This document shows, one piece after another, positions 17,642 to 26,634 of a stretch of DNA of 64,000 nucleotides. The notes under the pieces were generated by a model, which worked only from the letters and a program-made list of their open reading frames with translations, had not been told where the DNA came from and searched no databases. Each line of letters starts with the position of its first letter. Position 1 is the stretch's first letter. This stretch comes from Ruicaihuangia caeni (GTDB lineage Bacteria > Actinomycetota > Actinomycetes > Actinomycetales > Microbacteriaceae). Location: the NCBI RefSeq assembly GCF_029952955.1, contig NZ_JASATX010000002.1:307316-371315 (forward strand). The letters run 5' to 3'. A program made the position numbers and the translations under genes.

Positions 17642-19443
17642 GCGTCATCGGCGTAGAAGGCGAAGACCGCGAGCACCTGTCGAAGGAGGAGCGGCGTCAC
17701 CTCAGGCGGCGCTCATTCGCGCTGCTCCGCTCACTGCTGCACCCCGTACGCGGCACCGTCGCGCTCACGGCTGCGGTGGTGGTGATCAGCTCCGCGGCGC
17801 AGGTCGCCGGCCCTGCCCTGATCGCCTATGGCATCGATGCAGGACTGCCCGCGCTGCTGCGCAATGATTGGCTGCCCCTCGGGCTTGCCGTCGGCGCGTA
17901 CATCGCGACGGGCGTACTGGGCGCGGTGCTCATCGCGTGGTACACCGTGCTGACGGCACGCGTGAGCCAGGCGATCCTGATCGATCTGCGTCGTCGCATC
18001 TTCCTGCACACGCAGAAGCTGAGCCTCGAGTTCCATGAGAACTACACCTCAGGTCGCATCATCGCGCGTCAGACTAGCGACCTCGACGCGATCAAGGAGT
18101 TGCTGAACTCCGGACTCAACCAGCTCGTGCAGGGCGGGCTCTACATGCTGTTCGTCGGCGTGGCGATGTTCATCGTCGACTGGGTGAGCGGCCTGGTGCT
18201 GCTCGCATCGATCGTGCCGCTGGCGGTGCTCACGCGGTGGTTCCAGCTCAAGAGCGAGCGGCTGTTCCGGCGTACGCGGGTGGCGTCTGCCCGGTTGATC
18301 GTGCAATTCGTCGAGACCATGACGGGCATCCGTGCCGTCAAGGCGTTCCGGAAGGAACGGCGCAACGATGATGAGTTCGCCGAGCAGGTCGAGGAGTATC
18401 GCTCCGCGAACGCGAAGGTGATTGGCGCTTTCGGCACCTATGAACCGGGACTCATCCTCATCGGCAATCTCGCGCTCGCCGCGGTGCTGCTGATCGGCGG
18501 GTTCCGAGTGGTCGACGGCTCACTGGCGATCGGTGTGCTGCTCGCCGCGTTGCTGTACACGCGCAACTTCTACGCGCCGGCCGAAGACATGGCGATGTTC
18601 TACAACTCGTACCAATCGGCATCGGCCGCGCTCGAGAAGATCTCGGGCGTGCTCGAAGAGCTGCCGGGCGTGCCCGACCCGGCCGATCCGGAACCGCTCG
18701 GTCATCCCGCGGGGCACCTCGAATTCGACTCGGTCACGTTCGCCTACACACCGGCGCGGGTGGTGCTGCCGCAGTTCTCGCTCGACATCCCGGCCGGGCA
18801 GACCATCGCCCTTGTCGGCACGACCGGTGCCGGCAAGTCGACGCTCGCCAAGCTCATCTCGCGCTTCTATGACCCGAGCGAAGGCGCCGTCAGGCTCGAC
18901 GGCGTCGACCTGCGCCGATTGAAGCCGGATGACCTTCGCCGCGCCATCGTGATGGTGACGCAGGAGGCGTATCTCTTCAGCGGCTCGGTGGCCGACAACA
19001 TCGCTCTCGGGAAGCCGGGCGCGAGCATGGAGGAGATCACGGATGCCGCGAAAGCGGTGGGCGCGCACGACTTCATCGTCGCGTTGCCCGACGGCTATGA
19101 CACCGACGTGAACAAGCGCGGCGGGCGCGTGTCGTCGGGCCAGCGACAATTGCTGTCGTTCGCACGGGCGTTCCTGGCTGATCCGGCGGTGCTGATCCTC
19201 GACGAGGCGACGGCGTCGCTCGACATCCCGAGCGAACGGCTCGTGCAGCGCGGGCTCCAGACGCTGCTCGCCGACCGGACGGCGATCATCATCGCGCACC
19301 GTCTCTCGACCGTCGCGATCGCCGACCGTGTGCTCGTGATGGAGCACGGCCGCATCGTCGAAGACGGCGCTCCTGACGACCTCATCGCCGGTGACGGCCG
19401 CTTCGCTCGGCTTCACAGCGCCTGGCGCGACTCGCTGGTCTGA
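17638..19443 (+). CDS. ABC exporter half-transporter, catalytic partner
   Basis: This 601-residue six-helix plus ATPase protein has Walker [10 protein letters not shown], the Q-loop [10 protein letters not shown], an altered signature SSGQRQL, and Walker B with catalytic Glu ([11 protein letters not shown]) and H-loop IAHRLS. With the upstream gene it forms a TmrAB/LmrCD-like heterodimer: one intact site uses this subunit's Walker motifs, and the other is degenerate. Translation is coupled to the partner by ATGA. No substrate can be read from the sequence. Confidence 0.88.
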   Translation: MSVIGVEGEDREHLSKEERRHLRRRSFALLRSLLHPVRGTVALTAAVVVISSAAQVAGPALIAYGIDAGLPALLRNDWLPLGLAVGAYIATGVLGAVLIAWYTVLTARVSQAILIDLRRRIFLHTQKLSLEFHENYTSGRIIARQTSDLDAIKELLNSGLNQLVQGGLYMLFVGVAMFIVDWVSGLVLLASIVPLAVLTRWFQLKSERLFRRTRVASARLIVQFVETMTGIRAVKAFRKERRNDDEFAEQVEEYRSANAKVIGAFGTYEPGLILIGNLALAAVLLIGGFRVVDGSLAIGVLLAALLYTRNFYAPAEDMAMFYNSYQSASAALEKISGVLEELPGVPDPADPEPLGHPAGHLEFDSVTFAYTPARVVLPQFSLDIPAGQTIALVGTTGAGKSTLAKLISRFYDPSEGAVRLDGVDLRRLKPDDLRRAIVMVTQEAYLFSGSVADNIALGKPGASMEEITDAAKAVGAHDFIVALPDGYDTDVNKRGGRVSSGQRQLLSFARAFLADPAVLILDEATASLDIPSERLVQRGLQTLLADRTAIIIAHRLSTVAIADRVLVMEHGRIVEDGAPDDLIAGDGRFARLHSAWRDSLV

Positions 19444-19473
19444 GTCGCCGCGGGCGCGAGTGCCGCAGCCATG

Positions 19474-19520
19474 CGCTTGCCCTGCGCCTCACCTCCGAGC
19501 GGCGAGCCGCAGGGCAAGCG
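19474..19520. terminator. Bidirectional terminator between ABC genes and fgd
   Basis: CGCTTGCCCTGCG (19474-19486) pairs perfectly with CGCAGGGCAAGCG (19508-19520) across a 21-nt loop, between two convergent genes. Confidence 0.75.
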
Positions 19521-19532
19521 GTCACGCGACGC

Positions 19533-20537
19533 TCAGGAGAGTGCGCGGAGGCGCGGTGCGAGGTCGCGGCGGAAGAGTTCGAGGAACCGCTTCTGGTCGT
19601 GACCGGGGTTGTGGAACACCAGGTGGTTCAGACCGGCGTCGATGTACTGCTTGATCTGCTCCACGGCCTCGTCGGGGTCGGAGGCGACGATCCACCGCTT
19701 GGCGACCTGCTCGATCGGCAGCGCGTCGGCGGCGGCCTCCATCTCGATCGGGTCCTCGATGGAGTGCTTCTGCTCGGCGGTCAGCGAGAGCGGTGCCCAG
19801 AAGCGGGTGTTCTCCAGCGCGGCATCCGCGTCGGTGTCGTACGAGATCTTGATCTCGATCATCCGGTCGAGGTCTTCGAGCTCGCGGCCCGACTTCGCGG
19901 CGCCCTCCGCGACGGCGGGCATGAGCTGCTCGGTGTAGAGCTCCATGCCCTTGCCCGACGTGCAGATGAAGCCGTCGCCGGCACGGCCGGCGTAGCGGGC
20001 GACCATCGGCCCGCCGGCAGCGATGTACACCGGGATGCCGCCCTCCGGCACGTCGTAGATCGAGGCGCCGTCGGTCTTGTAGTACTCGCCGTCGAAGCTG
20101 ACCCGGTCGCCGACCCACAGCTCGCGCATCAGGTCGACGGCTTCACGGAGCCTCGCGAAGCGCTCCTTGAACTCGGGCCACTCGCCGGCGAAGCCGGTGG
20201 CGATCTCGTTCAGCGCCTCGCCGGTGCCGACTCCGAGCATCACCCGTCCCGGGTACAGGCACCCCATGGTCGCGAACGCCTGCGCGACGACGGCCGGGTT
20301 GTACCGGAACGTCGGCGTCATCACCGACGTGCCGATCATGACGCGCTTGGTGCGCTCACCGACCGCCGTCATCCACGAGATCGAGAACGGTGCGTGCCCG
20401 CCGTTGTGCCTCCAGGGCTGGAAGTGGTCGCTCGCGGTCACGCTGTCGAGGCCGTACTCCTCGGCCATCACTCCGAGTTCGACGAGTTCGCGCGGTGCGA
20501 ATTGCTCAGCGGATGCCTTGAGTCCCAGTTTCAGCAC
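19533..20537 (-). CDS. fgd: F420-dependent glucose-6-phosphate dehydrogenase
   Basis: Fgd oxidises glucose-6-phosphate and reduces coenzyme F420 to F420H2, feeding F420-dependent reductases. The protein (334 residues) matches mycobacterial Fgd1 along its full length: [68 protein letters not shown]-type segment and [14 protein letters not shown]. The active-site His of DHFQPW and the proposed catalytic Trp and Glu are present. GTG 20537 is chosen for its AAGGAGAG ribosome site. It shows the organism uses F420 and sits next to an LLM-class enzyme that could use the product. Confidence 0.93.
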   Translation of the reverse strand: MLKLGLKASAEQFAPRELVELGVMAEEYGLDSVTASDHFQPWRHNGGHAPFSISWMTAVGERTKRVMIGTSVMTPTFRYNPAVVAQAFATMGCLYPGRVMLGVGTGEALNEIATGFAGEWPEFKERFARLREAVDLMRELWVGDRVSFDGEYYKTDGASIYDVPEGGIPVYIAAGGPMVARYAGRAGDGFICTSGKGMELYTEQLMPAVAEGAAKSGRELEDLDRMIEIKISYDTDADAALENTRFWAPLSLTAEQKHSIEDPIEMEAAADALPIEQVAKRWIVASDPDEAVEQIKQYIDAGLNHLVFHNPGHDQKRFLELFRRDLAPRLRALS

Positions 20538-20682
20538 AGATCTCTCCTTGGTCGGCGGCGTTGCCGTAGTGGTAAGGCGCCGGTCAGCGATGCCCCTCTC
20601 AGTATCGCTGATCATGGGGAGCGAGTGCCACCAGAATGAACCACCGGTTCAATGTATGAACCATCCTTATTGCGCTTCGCCG

Positions 20683-21753
20683 TTACACAGATGAGAGTGC
20701 TGGCGCCGGACGGAACGCCTCGATCATCGCTTCGTAGTTCTCGGTCAACGGGAGAATGACGATTTCGTCAACGCCCGTCGCCTCCCACTTCTTCAGCTGC
20801 TCCTGGCACTCCTCACGGGTACCAGCGGCGATGTAGTTCAATGCGATATCTTCGGTGACGAGCTCGGTCGCCTCGTCGAGGGCTTCGGGCCGGGAGGGCC
20901 ATTGGCCGACCACGCGCTTCACCTCCGCGAGAAATTCCTCGGGAAGCCCGCTGGCAAGGCCAATATGCGGCTGCTGCCCGAGGTACATGGCGTAGAGCCG
21001 CCGTGCCGCGCGCCTGGCGTTGTCGCCGTCTTCGTCCAGCGCGACGTTGACGTACACGGGCTTGGCAATGTCATCGAGCGCCCGGCCGGCGCGCTCGGCG
21101 CCGATCCGGATGTGTTCGATGCTTTCGACGATGTAGTCGGGCTTCAGCAGGCCGTTGATCAGTGCGCCGTCAGCGACTTCGCCCGCAAGTTCCATCATCT
21201 TGGGACCCGTAGGTCCCAGATAGATGGGGACGTTCTGTGGTACTCGCGGATCCCCGTGCCCGAGGTCAAGGCTGAGTCCGTCGACGCTCAACAGATCGCT
21301 CTTGAACGTAACGTTTTCCTCCAAGGCGAGCAACCGGCGCACAACGTCGACGTATTGACGCATCTGCGTCAGCGGCTTCGACCGAACGATCCCTTGCTTC
21401 GCTGCCAGCGGGTCCCAATAGGCACCGAGCCCCATGATGACGCGGTCTGGAGCAAGGTTGTTCAATGTGGCGAACGTCATTGCCATGAGTGCTGGGTTGC
21501 GGTTCCACGTGTTCACTACTCCCGAACCGATCTGGATCCGCTGTGTGCGGGCGGCGATCGCGCCCATCACCGAGATCGCGTCCCGCGCGAGCCGAGTCTC
21601 GCAGACCCAGATCGAGGAATAGCCGTTCTCTTCAGCGAGTTGAGCGAGTTCGAGCTGTTCCGGAACTGATGGGCGATCGAGGACTGCGAATCCGTACTTC
21701 ATCGGCGATCTCAGCGATCCGGCAAGCTCCGCGATCTCATTCGGCGTCTTCAT
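20683..21753 (-). CDS. LLM-class (F420 or flavin) oxidoreductase
   Basis: This roughly 356-residue luciferase-like monooxygenase-fold protein shows the family landmarks KYGFAVLDRPSVPEQLELA, GYSSIWVCETR, RIQIGSGVVNTWNRNP, RVIMGLGAYWDPLA and VPIYLGPTGPKMMELAGEVADG. It resembles the methylenetetrahydromethanopterin-reductase branch more than Fgd. The cofactor may be F420 or FMN. ATG 21753 follows GAAGGTGACG; ATG 21777 and 21702 are alternatives. It is the first of the lower-GC island genes, with a 24-bp motif upstream that also precedes the carbamoylase-like gene. A role in reduction or oxygenation of a heterocycle before ring opening is inference. Confidence 0.8.
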   Translation of the reverse strand: MKTPNEIAELAGSLRSPMKYGFAVLDRPSVPEQLELAQLAEENGYSSIWVCETRLARDAISVMGAIAARTQRIQIGSGVVNTWNRNPALMAMTFATLNNLAPDRVIMGLGAYWDPLAAKQGIVRSKPLTQMRQYVDVVRRLLALEENVTFKSDLLSVDGLSLDLGHGDPRVPQNVPIYLGPTGPKMMELAGEVADGALINGLLKPDYIVESIEHIRIGAERAGRALDDIAKPVYVNVALDEDGDNARRAARRLYAMYLGQQPHIGLASGLPEEFLAEVKRVVGQWPSRPEALDEATELVTEDIALNYIAAGTREECQEQLKKWEATGVDEIVILPLTENYEAMIEAFRPAPALSSV

Positions 21754-21826
21754 CGTCACCTTCGGCTGTCGTGGCATCCCCGGGCGGGAGGCCTAGGCCT
21801 TCAAGCCTGCTGACGGCGTTGGGACG

Positions 21827-21850
21827 TGTCCAATATCGAATTCGTCTCTC
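21827..21850 (-). promoter_or_regulatory. Shared island motif, site A (upstream of the LLM gene)
   Basis: The + strand word TGTCCAATATCGAATTCGTC plus CTC matches 26532-26555 at 19 of 24 positions, and all five differences are transitions. It lies about 50-95 bp upstream of the LLM start and downstream of the lysR stop. Its relation to its gene is the same as site B's to the nitrilase gene. Confidence 0.5.
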
Positions 21851-21869
21851 ATTGAGGAGAGCAACGCAC

Positions 21870-22769
21870 CTAATCGCCGGCGGCAGGGGTCGGGAGGACC
21901 TCTTCCGCGATTCGGAGCACCTTCTGCAGGGCGGGGGAGTGGTTGTTGCTGCGCCAAGCCAGCGCGGCGTGCAGCACTCGGGGAGGCCCGGACAGCGGCC
22001 GGAAGATGAGGTCATCGCGCGCGTGCTGCACGGACGACGGTGTCAATGTCACGCCGACTCCAGCGGCCACCAGCGCAAGGATCGTGTAGGTATCAGGCGC
22101 TTCCTGTGCGATCTGGGGGCTGAATCCGGCTTCGACACACGCGTGGACGAGCGCATCGCGCACCGAGGACGCGACGATACCCGGAAATGTGACGAACGGT
22201 TCTTCTGCCAAATCCGAAAGATCGATGCGAGGTAGTGAGGTCAGGCGGTGATGGGCCGGCAGCGCCACGACCAGTTCCTCTTGCTCGATGATGCGATGGG
22301 CCACACCGTCCCGATTGATCGGCAGTCGCACGAAGGCGAGATCGAGCGACCCATCAGCCACTTCGGAGAGCGCATCGTTGGCATAGTTCTGGCGGGAGAG
22401 GACCAGCCGCAGTCCCGGGTGGTGCTCTCGCACCGCGCCTGCGAGTCGCGGAAGGTGAAGGTGACTCGAAGCGCCTGAGAACCCGAGTGATACTCGACCG
22501 AGCTCACCCCGCCCGCCCGATCGTGCGGCTCGAATGGCGACGTCGACATCGTCCAGCACCCGAATCGCGGGCTTCAACAACGCCTCGCCCGCCTCTGTGA
22601 GGCGAACAGCGCGAGTCGTTCGTTCGAAGAGTTCCACCCGCAACTCTCGCTCCAACTGCCTAATCCGCTGGCTGAGGGGCGGCTGGGCCATTTGCAGTCG
22701 GGCCGCGGCACGACCGAAATGCAGTTCTTCGGCCACCGCGACGAATGCGGTGAGGTGTCTCAGTTCCAT
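21870..22769 (-). CDS. LysR family transcriptional regulator
   Basis: This 299-residue regulator has the N-terminal winged helix ELRHLTAFVAVAEELHFGRAAARLQMAQPPLSQRIRQLE (in pieces: a helix-turn-helix at about residues 18-37) and a periplasmic-binding-like effector domain, with LDLAFVRLPI and PFVTFPG segments typical of the BenM/CatM type. It lies among the catabolic genes it probably controls. ATG 22769 is preceded by TATGCT and 6 nt, a leaderless layout. A 41-bp perfect inverted repeat ends 13 bp before the start, so autoregulation is likely. The effector is unknown. Confidence 0.92.
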   Translation of the reverse strand: MELRHLTAFVAVAEELHFGRAAARLQMAQPPLSQRIRQLERELRVELFERTTRAVRLTEAGEALLKPAIRVLDDVDVAIRAARSGGRGELGRVSLGFSGASSHLHLPRLAGAVREHHPGLRLVLSRQNYANDALSEVADGSLDLAFVRLPINRDGVAHRIIEQEELVVALPAHHRLTSLPRIDLSDLAEEPFVTFPGIVASSVRDALVHACVEAGFSPQIAQEAPDTYTILALVAAGVGVTLTPSSVQHARDDLIFRPLSGPPRVLHAALAWRSNNHSPALQKVLRIAEEVLPTPAAGD

Positions 22770-22775
22770 TGCGGG

Positions 22776-22823
22776 AGCATAACGAGTCCCGTCCTAATAG
22801 GTATAGCGTTAGGACGGGACTCG
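22776..22823 (-). promoter_or_regulatory. Leaderless -10 box and 15-bp inverted repeat before lysR
   Basis: Arms CGAGTCCCGTCCTAA (22783-22797) and TTAGGACGGGACTCG (22809-22823) are perfect, with an 11-bp spacer. A TATGCT box on the minus strand (22776-22781) lies between the repeat and ATG 22769. The repeat also lies 13 bp after the MFS stop, so it may act as that gene's terminator, as the LysR operator, or as both. Confidence 0.6.
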
Positions 22824-22836
22824 AAACATGCCGAGG

Positions 22837-24201
22837 TTAGGCGATCGCTTCTGCATCCAGTTCATCGCTCGCGTAGAGGCTTCGAGCGCCACTGCGGGCG
22901 TGGTGGCGCCGCATCAGCAACATGCCGAGCAAGCACCCGGCGAGCGAGACCAGCCCGATTATCGCGAGCAAGAGCGCTACGCCCCACGAACTGCCTCCCG
23001 ACGTAGCAAGAATCGTCACACCGAGCGCTGGCATGAAGCCACCCACCAGGCTTCCGATGTTGTACGTCACCGCGAGGCCGCTGTATCGGATCGCGTCCGT
23101 GAAGAAGCGACCGAGGATCACTCCGACGATCCCGAACGGCGAAGTCACCAGCGCGATGCCGATCACGATTCCCAGCTGCACCAGCGCGGTCTCCTTCGTC
23201 TCGACCATGGCGAAGACAGGGAAGGCGCAGGCTGAGGCCGCGATTGCGGCGACGATGAATACCTTGGTCACCTCGAAGCGGTCCGCCAGCCACGAGTACA
23301 TCGCGATCATGAAAATCTGCACCACAGTGCCGATGAGAATTGCATTCAGAATGAGATCGCGGGGAAGGTTCAGCGTGGCCGTTCCGTAGTTGGTCATGAA
23401 CGTCGTCACAACGTAGAAACCGCTCGCGCTGAGCTGCACCATGAAGATTCCGGCGATGACCCGTCCCCAGGCGGTCCGCAGCAGCGCGGCGAGCGGTACC
23501 TTCTCGAGTTGCTGAGCACGCGCCGCTCGCGCGAACAGCGGCGACTCCTCGATGCCGAGTCGCATATAGAGGCCGATCGCCAAGAGCAGGAACGACACGA
23601 GGAACGGGACGCGCCAACCCCACGTGGCGAATCCGTCGCCGGGAAGATTGCTGAACAGGCTGAAGAGCCCGGTTGACATCAGGGTGCCGAACGGCGCCCC
23701 GAGCTGCACGAACATCTGGTAACGAGCACGCCGCTTCTTCGGAGCGTGTTCGAGCACGAGAGTGGTGGCGCCGCCCCACTCACCGCCCAGGCAGAAGCCC
23801 TGGACAAGACGCAGCAAGAGCAGCAGGATCGGCGCGGCCACCCCGATTGCGTCGTAGGTCGGCAACAATCCAATGAGGCCGGTCGCGCCGCCCATGATCG
23901 TCATTGTGAGGATCAGGGTGAAACGGCGACCGCGCTTGTCGCCCAAGTGGCCGAAGAAGATCGCCCCCAGGGGCCGCATCAAGAATCCGGCTGCGAAAGT
24001 CAGGAACGCGACGAGCGTTCCAGTTACCGGGTCGAGGTTCGAGAAGAAGACCGCATTGAAGATGAGGGCGGCGGCCGTGCCGTACGCGAAGTAATCGAAC
24101 CATTCGAGGGCGGTGCCCGCCGTAGAGGAAATGATGACTCGGCGCATCATGGACGGCGAGGTGACCATTGGTTCCCCGCTCGCGTTGTCTTGTGTGCTCA
24201 C
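22837..24201 (-). CDS. MFS transporter, metabolite:H+ symporter type
   Basis: This 454-residue twelve-helix protein is of the MHS family (ShiA/ProP/KgtP type). Marks are GTALEWFDYFAYGTAAA at the first helix, GHLGDKRGRR in loop 2-3, FCLGGEWGGATTL in helix 5 and PLAALL...RVIAGIFMVQ. Family members import organic acids, betaines or shikimate-like compounds by proton symport. The GTG start at 24201 has AGGAG five bases upstream. It is the likely uptake system of the catabolic island; the substrate is unassigned. Confidence 0.88.
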   Translation of the reverse strand: MSTQDNASGEPMVTSPSMMRRVIISSTAGTALEWFDYFAYGTAAALIFNAVFFSNLDPVTGTLVAFLTFAAGFLMRPLGAIFFGHLGDKRGRRFTLILTMTIMGGATGLIGLLPTYDAIGVAAPILLLLLRLVQGFCLGGEWGGATTLVLEHAPKKRRARYQMFVQLGAPFGTLMSTGLFSLFSNLPGDGFATWGWRVPFLVSFLLLAIGLYMRLGIEESPLFARAARAQQLEKVPLAALLRTAWGRVIAGIFMVQLSASGFYVVTTFMTNYGTATLNLPRDLILNAILIGTVVQIFMIAMYSWLADRFEVTKVFIVAAIAASACAFPVFAMVETKETALVQLGIVIGIALVTSPFGIVGVILGRFFTDAIRYSGLAVTYNIGSLVGGFMPALGVTILATSGGSSWGVALLLAIIGLVSLAGCLLGMLLMRRHHARSGARSLYASDELDAEAIA

Positions 24202-24276
24202 CTGAACTCCTTTGTCTTGGTAGGCGGGGCGTCGGCATTGACGCTCCCGTTGCATTCGCCGGCTTCGGCCCTCCAG

Positions 24277-25593
24277 CTATTCGAAGTACCGTGTCAGCCC
24301 TCGGTCGAACCTTCGGACCAACTCGTTCACCTCCTCGGCGGTGATGACCAGGGGAGGCGCCACCATCACGACATGGGTGGTCGAAGAGCCAGGCACATGA
24401 GACGTGGCCGGGTAGAGCAGCAGACCCGCATCCCTCATCGCGCCTAACAGCAGACCCGCGCTTGACTGTCGATCGTCGGGGCGTGCCACTATCTCGACCG
24501 CGTTCATCAACCCGACACCGCGAACACTGCTGATCCGCTCGGAGTGCCGCTCTCGGAGCAGGCGGAGTTGTGTCCGCAGTTCCTCTCCTCTTGCGTGAAC
24601 CGACGACAGGAACTGTTCAGCGAGGATGATTCTGCACGCGGCGAGGCCGACGGCGCTCGGCAGGGGCGTGTTCATGTACGTGTGCCCGAGACCGACGCCA
24701 CCGAGCTCGTCGAGTCGTTCCGCCACTGCAGTAGTGACGATCACACCGCCGAGGGGACAGTAGCCACCGCTGACGCCCTTGCCGAACGTGACGACATCCG
24801 GTTCGAGGCCGAGGTGCTCGAATGCAAAGAGCCTTCCGGTGCGGCCGAACCCGCTCATGACTTCATCGACGATGAGTAGCGCTCCGGTTTCGCGGCAGAA
24901 GCGCTGAATTCGATCGGTGTACGAACGCGGCGGAACAATTGCACCGCCCGACGTTCCACTCACGGCCTCGATCATCACCGCTGCGACGTGGTGGGGTTGC
25001 ACCGAGCAAAGAGCGGTCTCCAACTCTGCAAGGAGGCGGCTCTCACCCTCGGCGTCGAGATCGGGGCCCGGGGAAGGCAGCCGTGGCACTTCGAACAGGA
25101 GCGGTTCCATCACCGCCCGGCGCTCCGCGAGTCCCGTGAGCGACAGCGCACCCAATGTCGCGCCGTGATAACTGCGCCCTCGGGCTAGAACATGCTGCCG
25201 TTCCGGGTGCCCCTCGCCATGCCAATATCTGATGCTGAGCGCGAGGGCGAGCTCGTTGGCGTCCGAGCCGCTGCTCACGAACATCGAGCTCGAGAGATCA
25301 CCGGGCGCCCGCTGGGCGAGCAGATCGGCCAATTCCTCGGTCGCCCGATTCCTCAACTGAGTGCGGTGCGCGAACGCGACGGACATCGCCTGGTTGCTCA
25401 GCACCGCTGCCATGTCGCCGCGCCCGTGTCCGAGCGCGGCGGCAAGCGCGCCGGAACTGCCGTCCAAGTAATTGACGCCGTCTTCTGCTTCGAGGAAGAC
25501 GCCACTGCCTCGACGCACATACGGCAGCTCGCGACGTGCCCGCCAGCCGAGCAGGCTCCCGGGGCTCGTAACGCTTGTCGCGCTGTCAGCCAC
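24277..25593 (-). CDS. Class III aminotransferase (omega/beta-amino acid type)
   Basis: This 438-residue PLP enzyme has the acetylornithine/omega-aminotransferase fold, with VSSGSDANELALALSIRYW (cofactor phosphate site), SYHGATLGALSL, Asp243 in LIVDEVMSGFGRTG and the Schiff-base Lys272 in TFGKGVSGGYCPLGG. Such enzymes move amino groups from beta-alanine, beta-aminoisobutyrate or other omega-amines to pyruvate or 2-oxoglutarate. Its GTG start overlaps the stop of the nitrilase-fold gene by one base, so the product of that amidohydrolase, possibly a beta-amino acid, is a sensible substrate. This is inference from context. Confidence 0.88.
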   Translation of the reverse strand: MADSATSVTSPGSLLGWRARRELPYVRRGSGVFLEAEDGVNYLDGSSGALAAALGHGRGDMAAVLSNQAMSVAFAHRTQLRNRATEELADLLAQRAPGDLSSSMFVSSGSDANELALALSIRYWHGEGHPERQHVLARGRSYHGATLGALSLTGLAERRAVMEPLLFEVPRLPSPGPDLDAEGESRLLAELETALCSVQPHHVAAVMIEAVSGTSGGAIVPPRSYTDRIQRFCRETGALLIVDEVMSGFGRTGRLFAFEHLGLEPDVVTFGKGVSGGYCPLGGVIVTTAVAERLDELGGVGLGHTYMNTPLPSAVGLAACRIILAEQFLSSVHARGEELRTQLRLLRERHSERISSVRGVGLMNAVEIVARPDDRQSSAGLLLGAMRDAGLLLYPATSHVPGSSTTHVVMVAPPLVITAEEVNELVRRFDRGLTRYFE

Positions 25594-26471
25594 TATTCCG
25601 CGCCTGAAGATACGAGCAGCCCGTAGTGCTGCGGTTGGCGCGCGTTCAGGAAGTTCATGGCTCCAGCGCGCACTCGCTCGCAGTGCTCCGCATCGACATC
25701 CGCGTAGGCGATCTCCTCGCCGTCACCGCACTCGGCAAGCACTCGACCCTCGGGGCTGAAGATCACGGAGCCACCGGGGTAACGCGAGCCGGGCTTCACT
25801 CCATCGCCGAGCACGGGGCCGATCTTGTTGACACCGGCGACATAGATGCTGTTCTGGAAGGCGAAGGTCTGAAGCTCTGCTTTCCAGATCTCCTTGATAA
25901 TGGAGTCGCGATAGGAGGCGGTCGGTACGAACAGCAGATGGGCCCCCTGCATGGCATAGGCGCGGCCGCTTTCTGGGAAATGACGGTCGTAGCAGATCGC
26001 AGAACCGGTCGAAAGACCTGCTATGGGACCGGGCAGCACGAATCCGGTGTCGCCGGCATCGAAATAGAAGCCCTCGTTCGCGCCCTTCTGTCCATTCGTT
26101 GCGCCGAGCACGGGGATATGCGTCTTGCGGTATTTCCCGAGAATTCCGCGTTCGGGGTCCAGGTACACCACGGTGTTGTACCGGGTTGCGGCATCAACCT
26201 CGTACAGCGGGAGCAGTACCGCGACACCCGTGGATCTGGCCGCCTCGAGCAGGGCGTCCGTCGATGGACCCGGCACTGGCTCTGCCAGTGCGAAGTGCTT
26301 GCTCTCTTCGTCGTCGTAACAGAAATAATCGGTCGTCGCCAGTTCGTGGAACATGACGAGATCGGCGCCGCCGGCCGCCGCTTCCTTCGTCAGAGCGACC
26401 ATTTTGTCGCGATTTGCTTGTACTTCGGCGGTGCTTTCGAACTGGGCGACAGCAATGCGCGTCGTTACCAC
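25593..26471 (-). CDS. Nitrilase-fold amidohydrolase, carbamoylase-like
   Basis: This 292-residue carbon-nitrogen hydrolase has the complete catalytic triad Glu43 (FHEL), Lys116 (YRKTHIP) and Cys160 (AICYDRHFPE). It resembles N-carbamoylputrescine amidase and beta-ureidopropionase-type members, which cleave N-carbamoyl groups to CO2, ammonia and an amine. It is coupled to the aminotransferase downstream and is divergent from a dihydropyrimidinase-like gene, fitting hydrolysis of an N-carbamoyl amino acid formed by ring opening. Its true substrate is not shown by sequence. A 24-bp motif shared with the LLM gene lies 61-84 bp upstream of its start. Confidence 0.85.
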   Translation of the reverse strand: MVTTRIAVAQFESTAEVQANRDKMVALTKEAAAGGADLVMFHELATTDYFCYDDEESKHFALAEPVPGPSTDALLEAARSTGVAVLLPLYEVDAATRYNTVVYLDPERGILGKYRKTHIPVLGATNGQKGANEGFYFDAGDTGFVLPGPIAGLSTGSAICYDRHFPESGRAYAMQGAHLLFVPTASYRDSIIKEIWKAELQTFAFQNSIYVAGVNKIGPVLGDGVKPGSRYPGGSVIFSPEGRVLAECGDGEEIAYADVDAEHCERVRAGAMNFLNARQPQHYGLLVSSGAE

Positions 26472-26531
26472 GGTGGCTCCTGATCGTCGTTGGAACTGAT
26501 GCGTGCCACGCTGTCACCGCGGTATCAGTCA

Positions 26532-26600
26532 TGTCCAATACCGAGTTCATCCCTTACTCGGACGCGCTGCTACATAATCGTGTCCGGACGATTAGGACTC
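26532..26600. promoter_or_regulatory. Divergent control region with shared motif site B and a palindrome
   Basis: Site B (26532-26555) matches site A at 21827-21850. Beside it is a palindrome, TAATC ... GTCCGGAC ... GATTA (26576-26595 approximately), followed by TTAGGACTC, which echoes the TTAGGAC arms of the repeat before lysR. The region lies between the divergent nitrilase-fold and dihydropyrimidinase-like genes. Confidence 0.5.
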
Positions 26601-26634
26601 CCGTTGTCTCACTCACTGCAGTATTCGGTCTTGG

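Noticed and set aside
20683-21753. The LLM-class enzyme as pyrimidine oxygenase RutA
   Set aside because: The sequence landmarks resemble the Mer/F420 branch, and no RutB-F set accompanies it. Only the general LLM class is safe.
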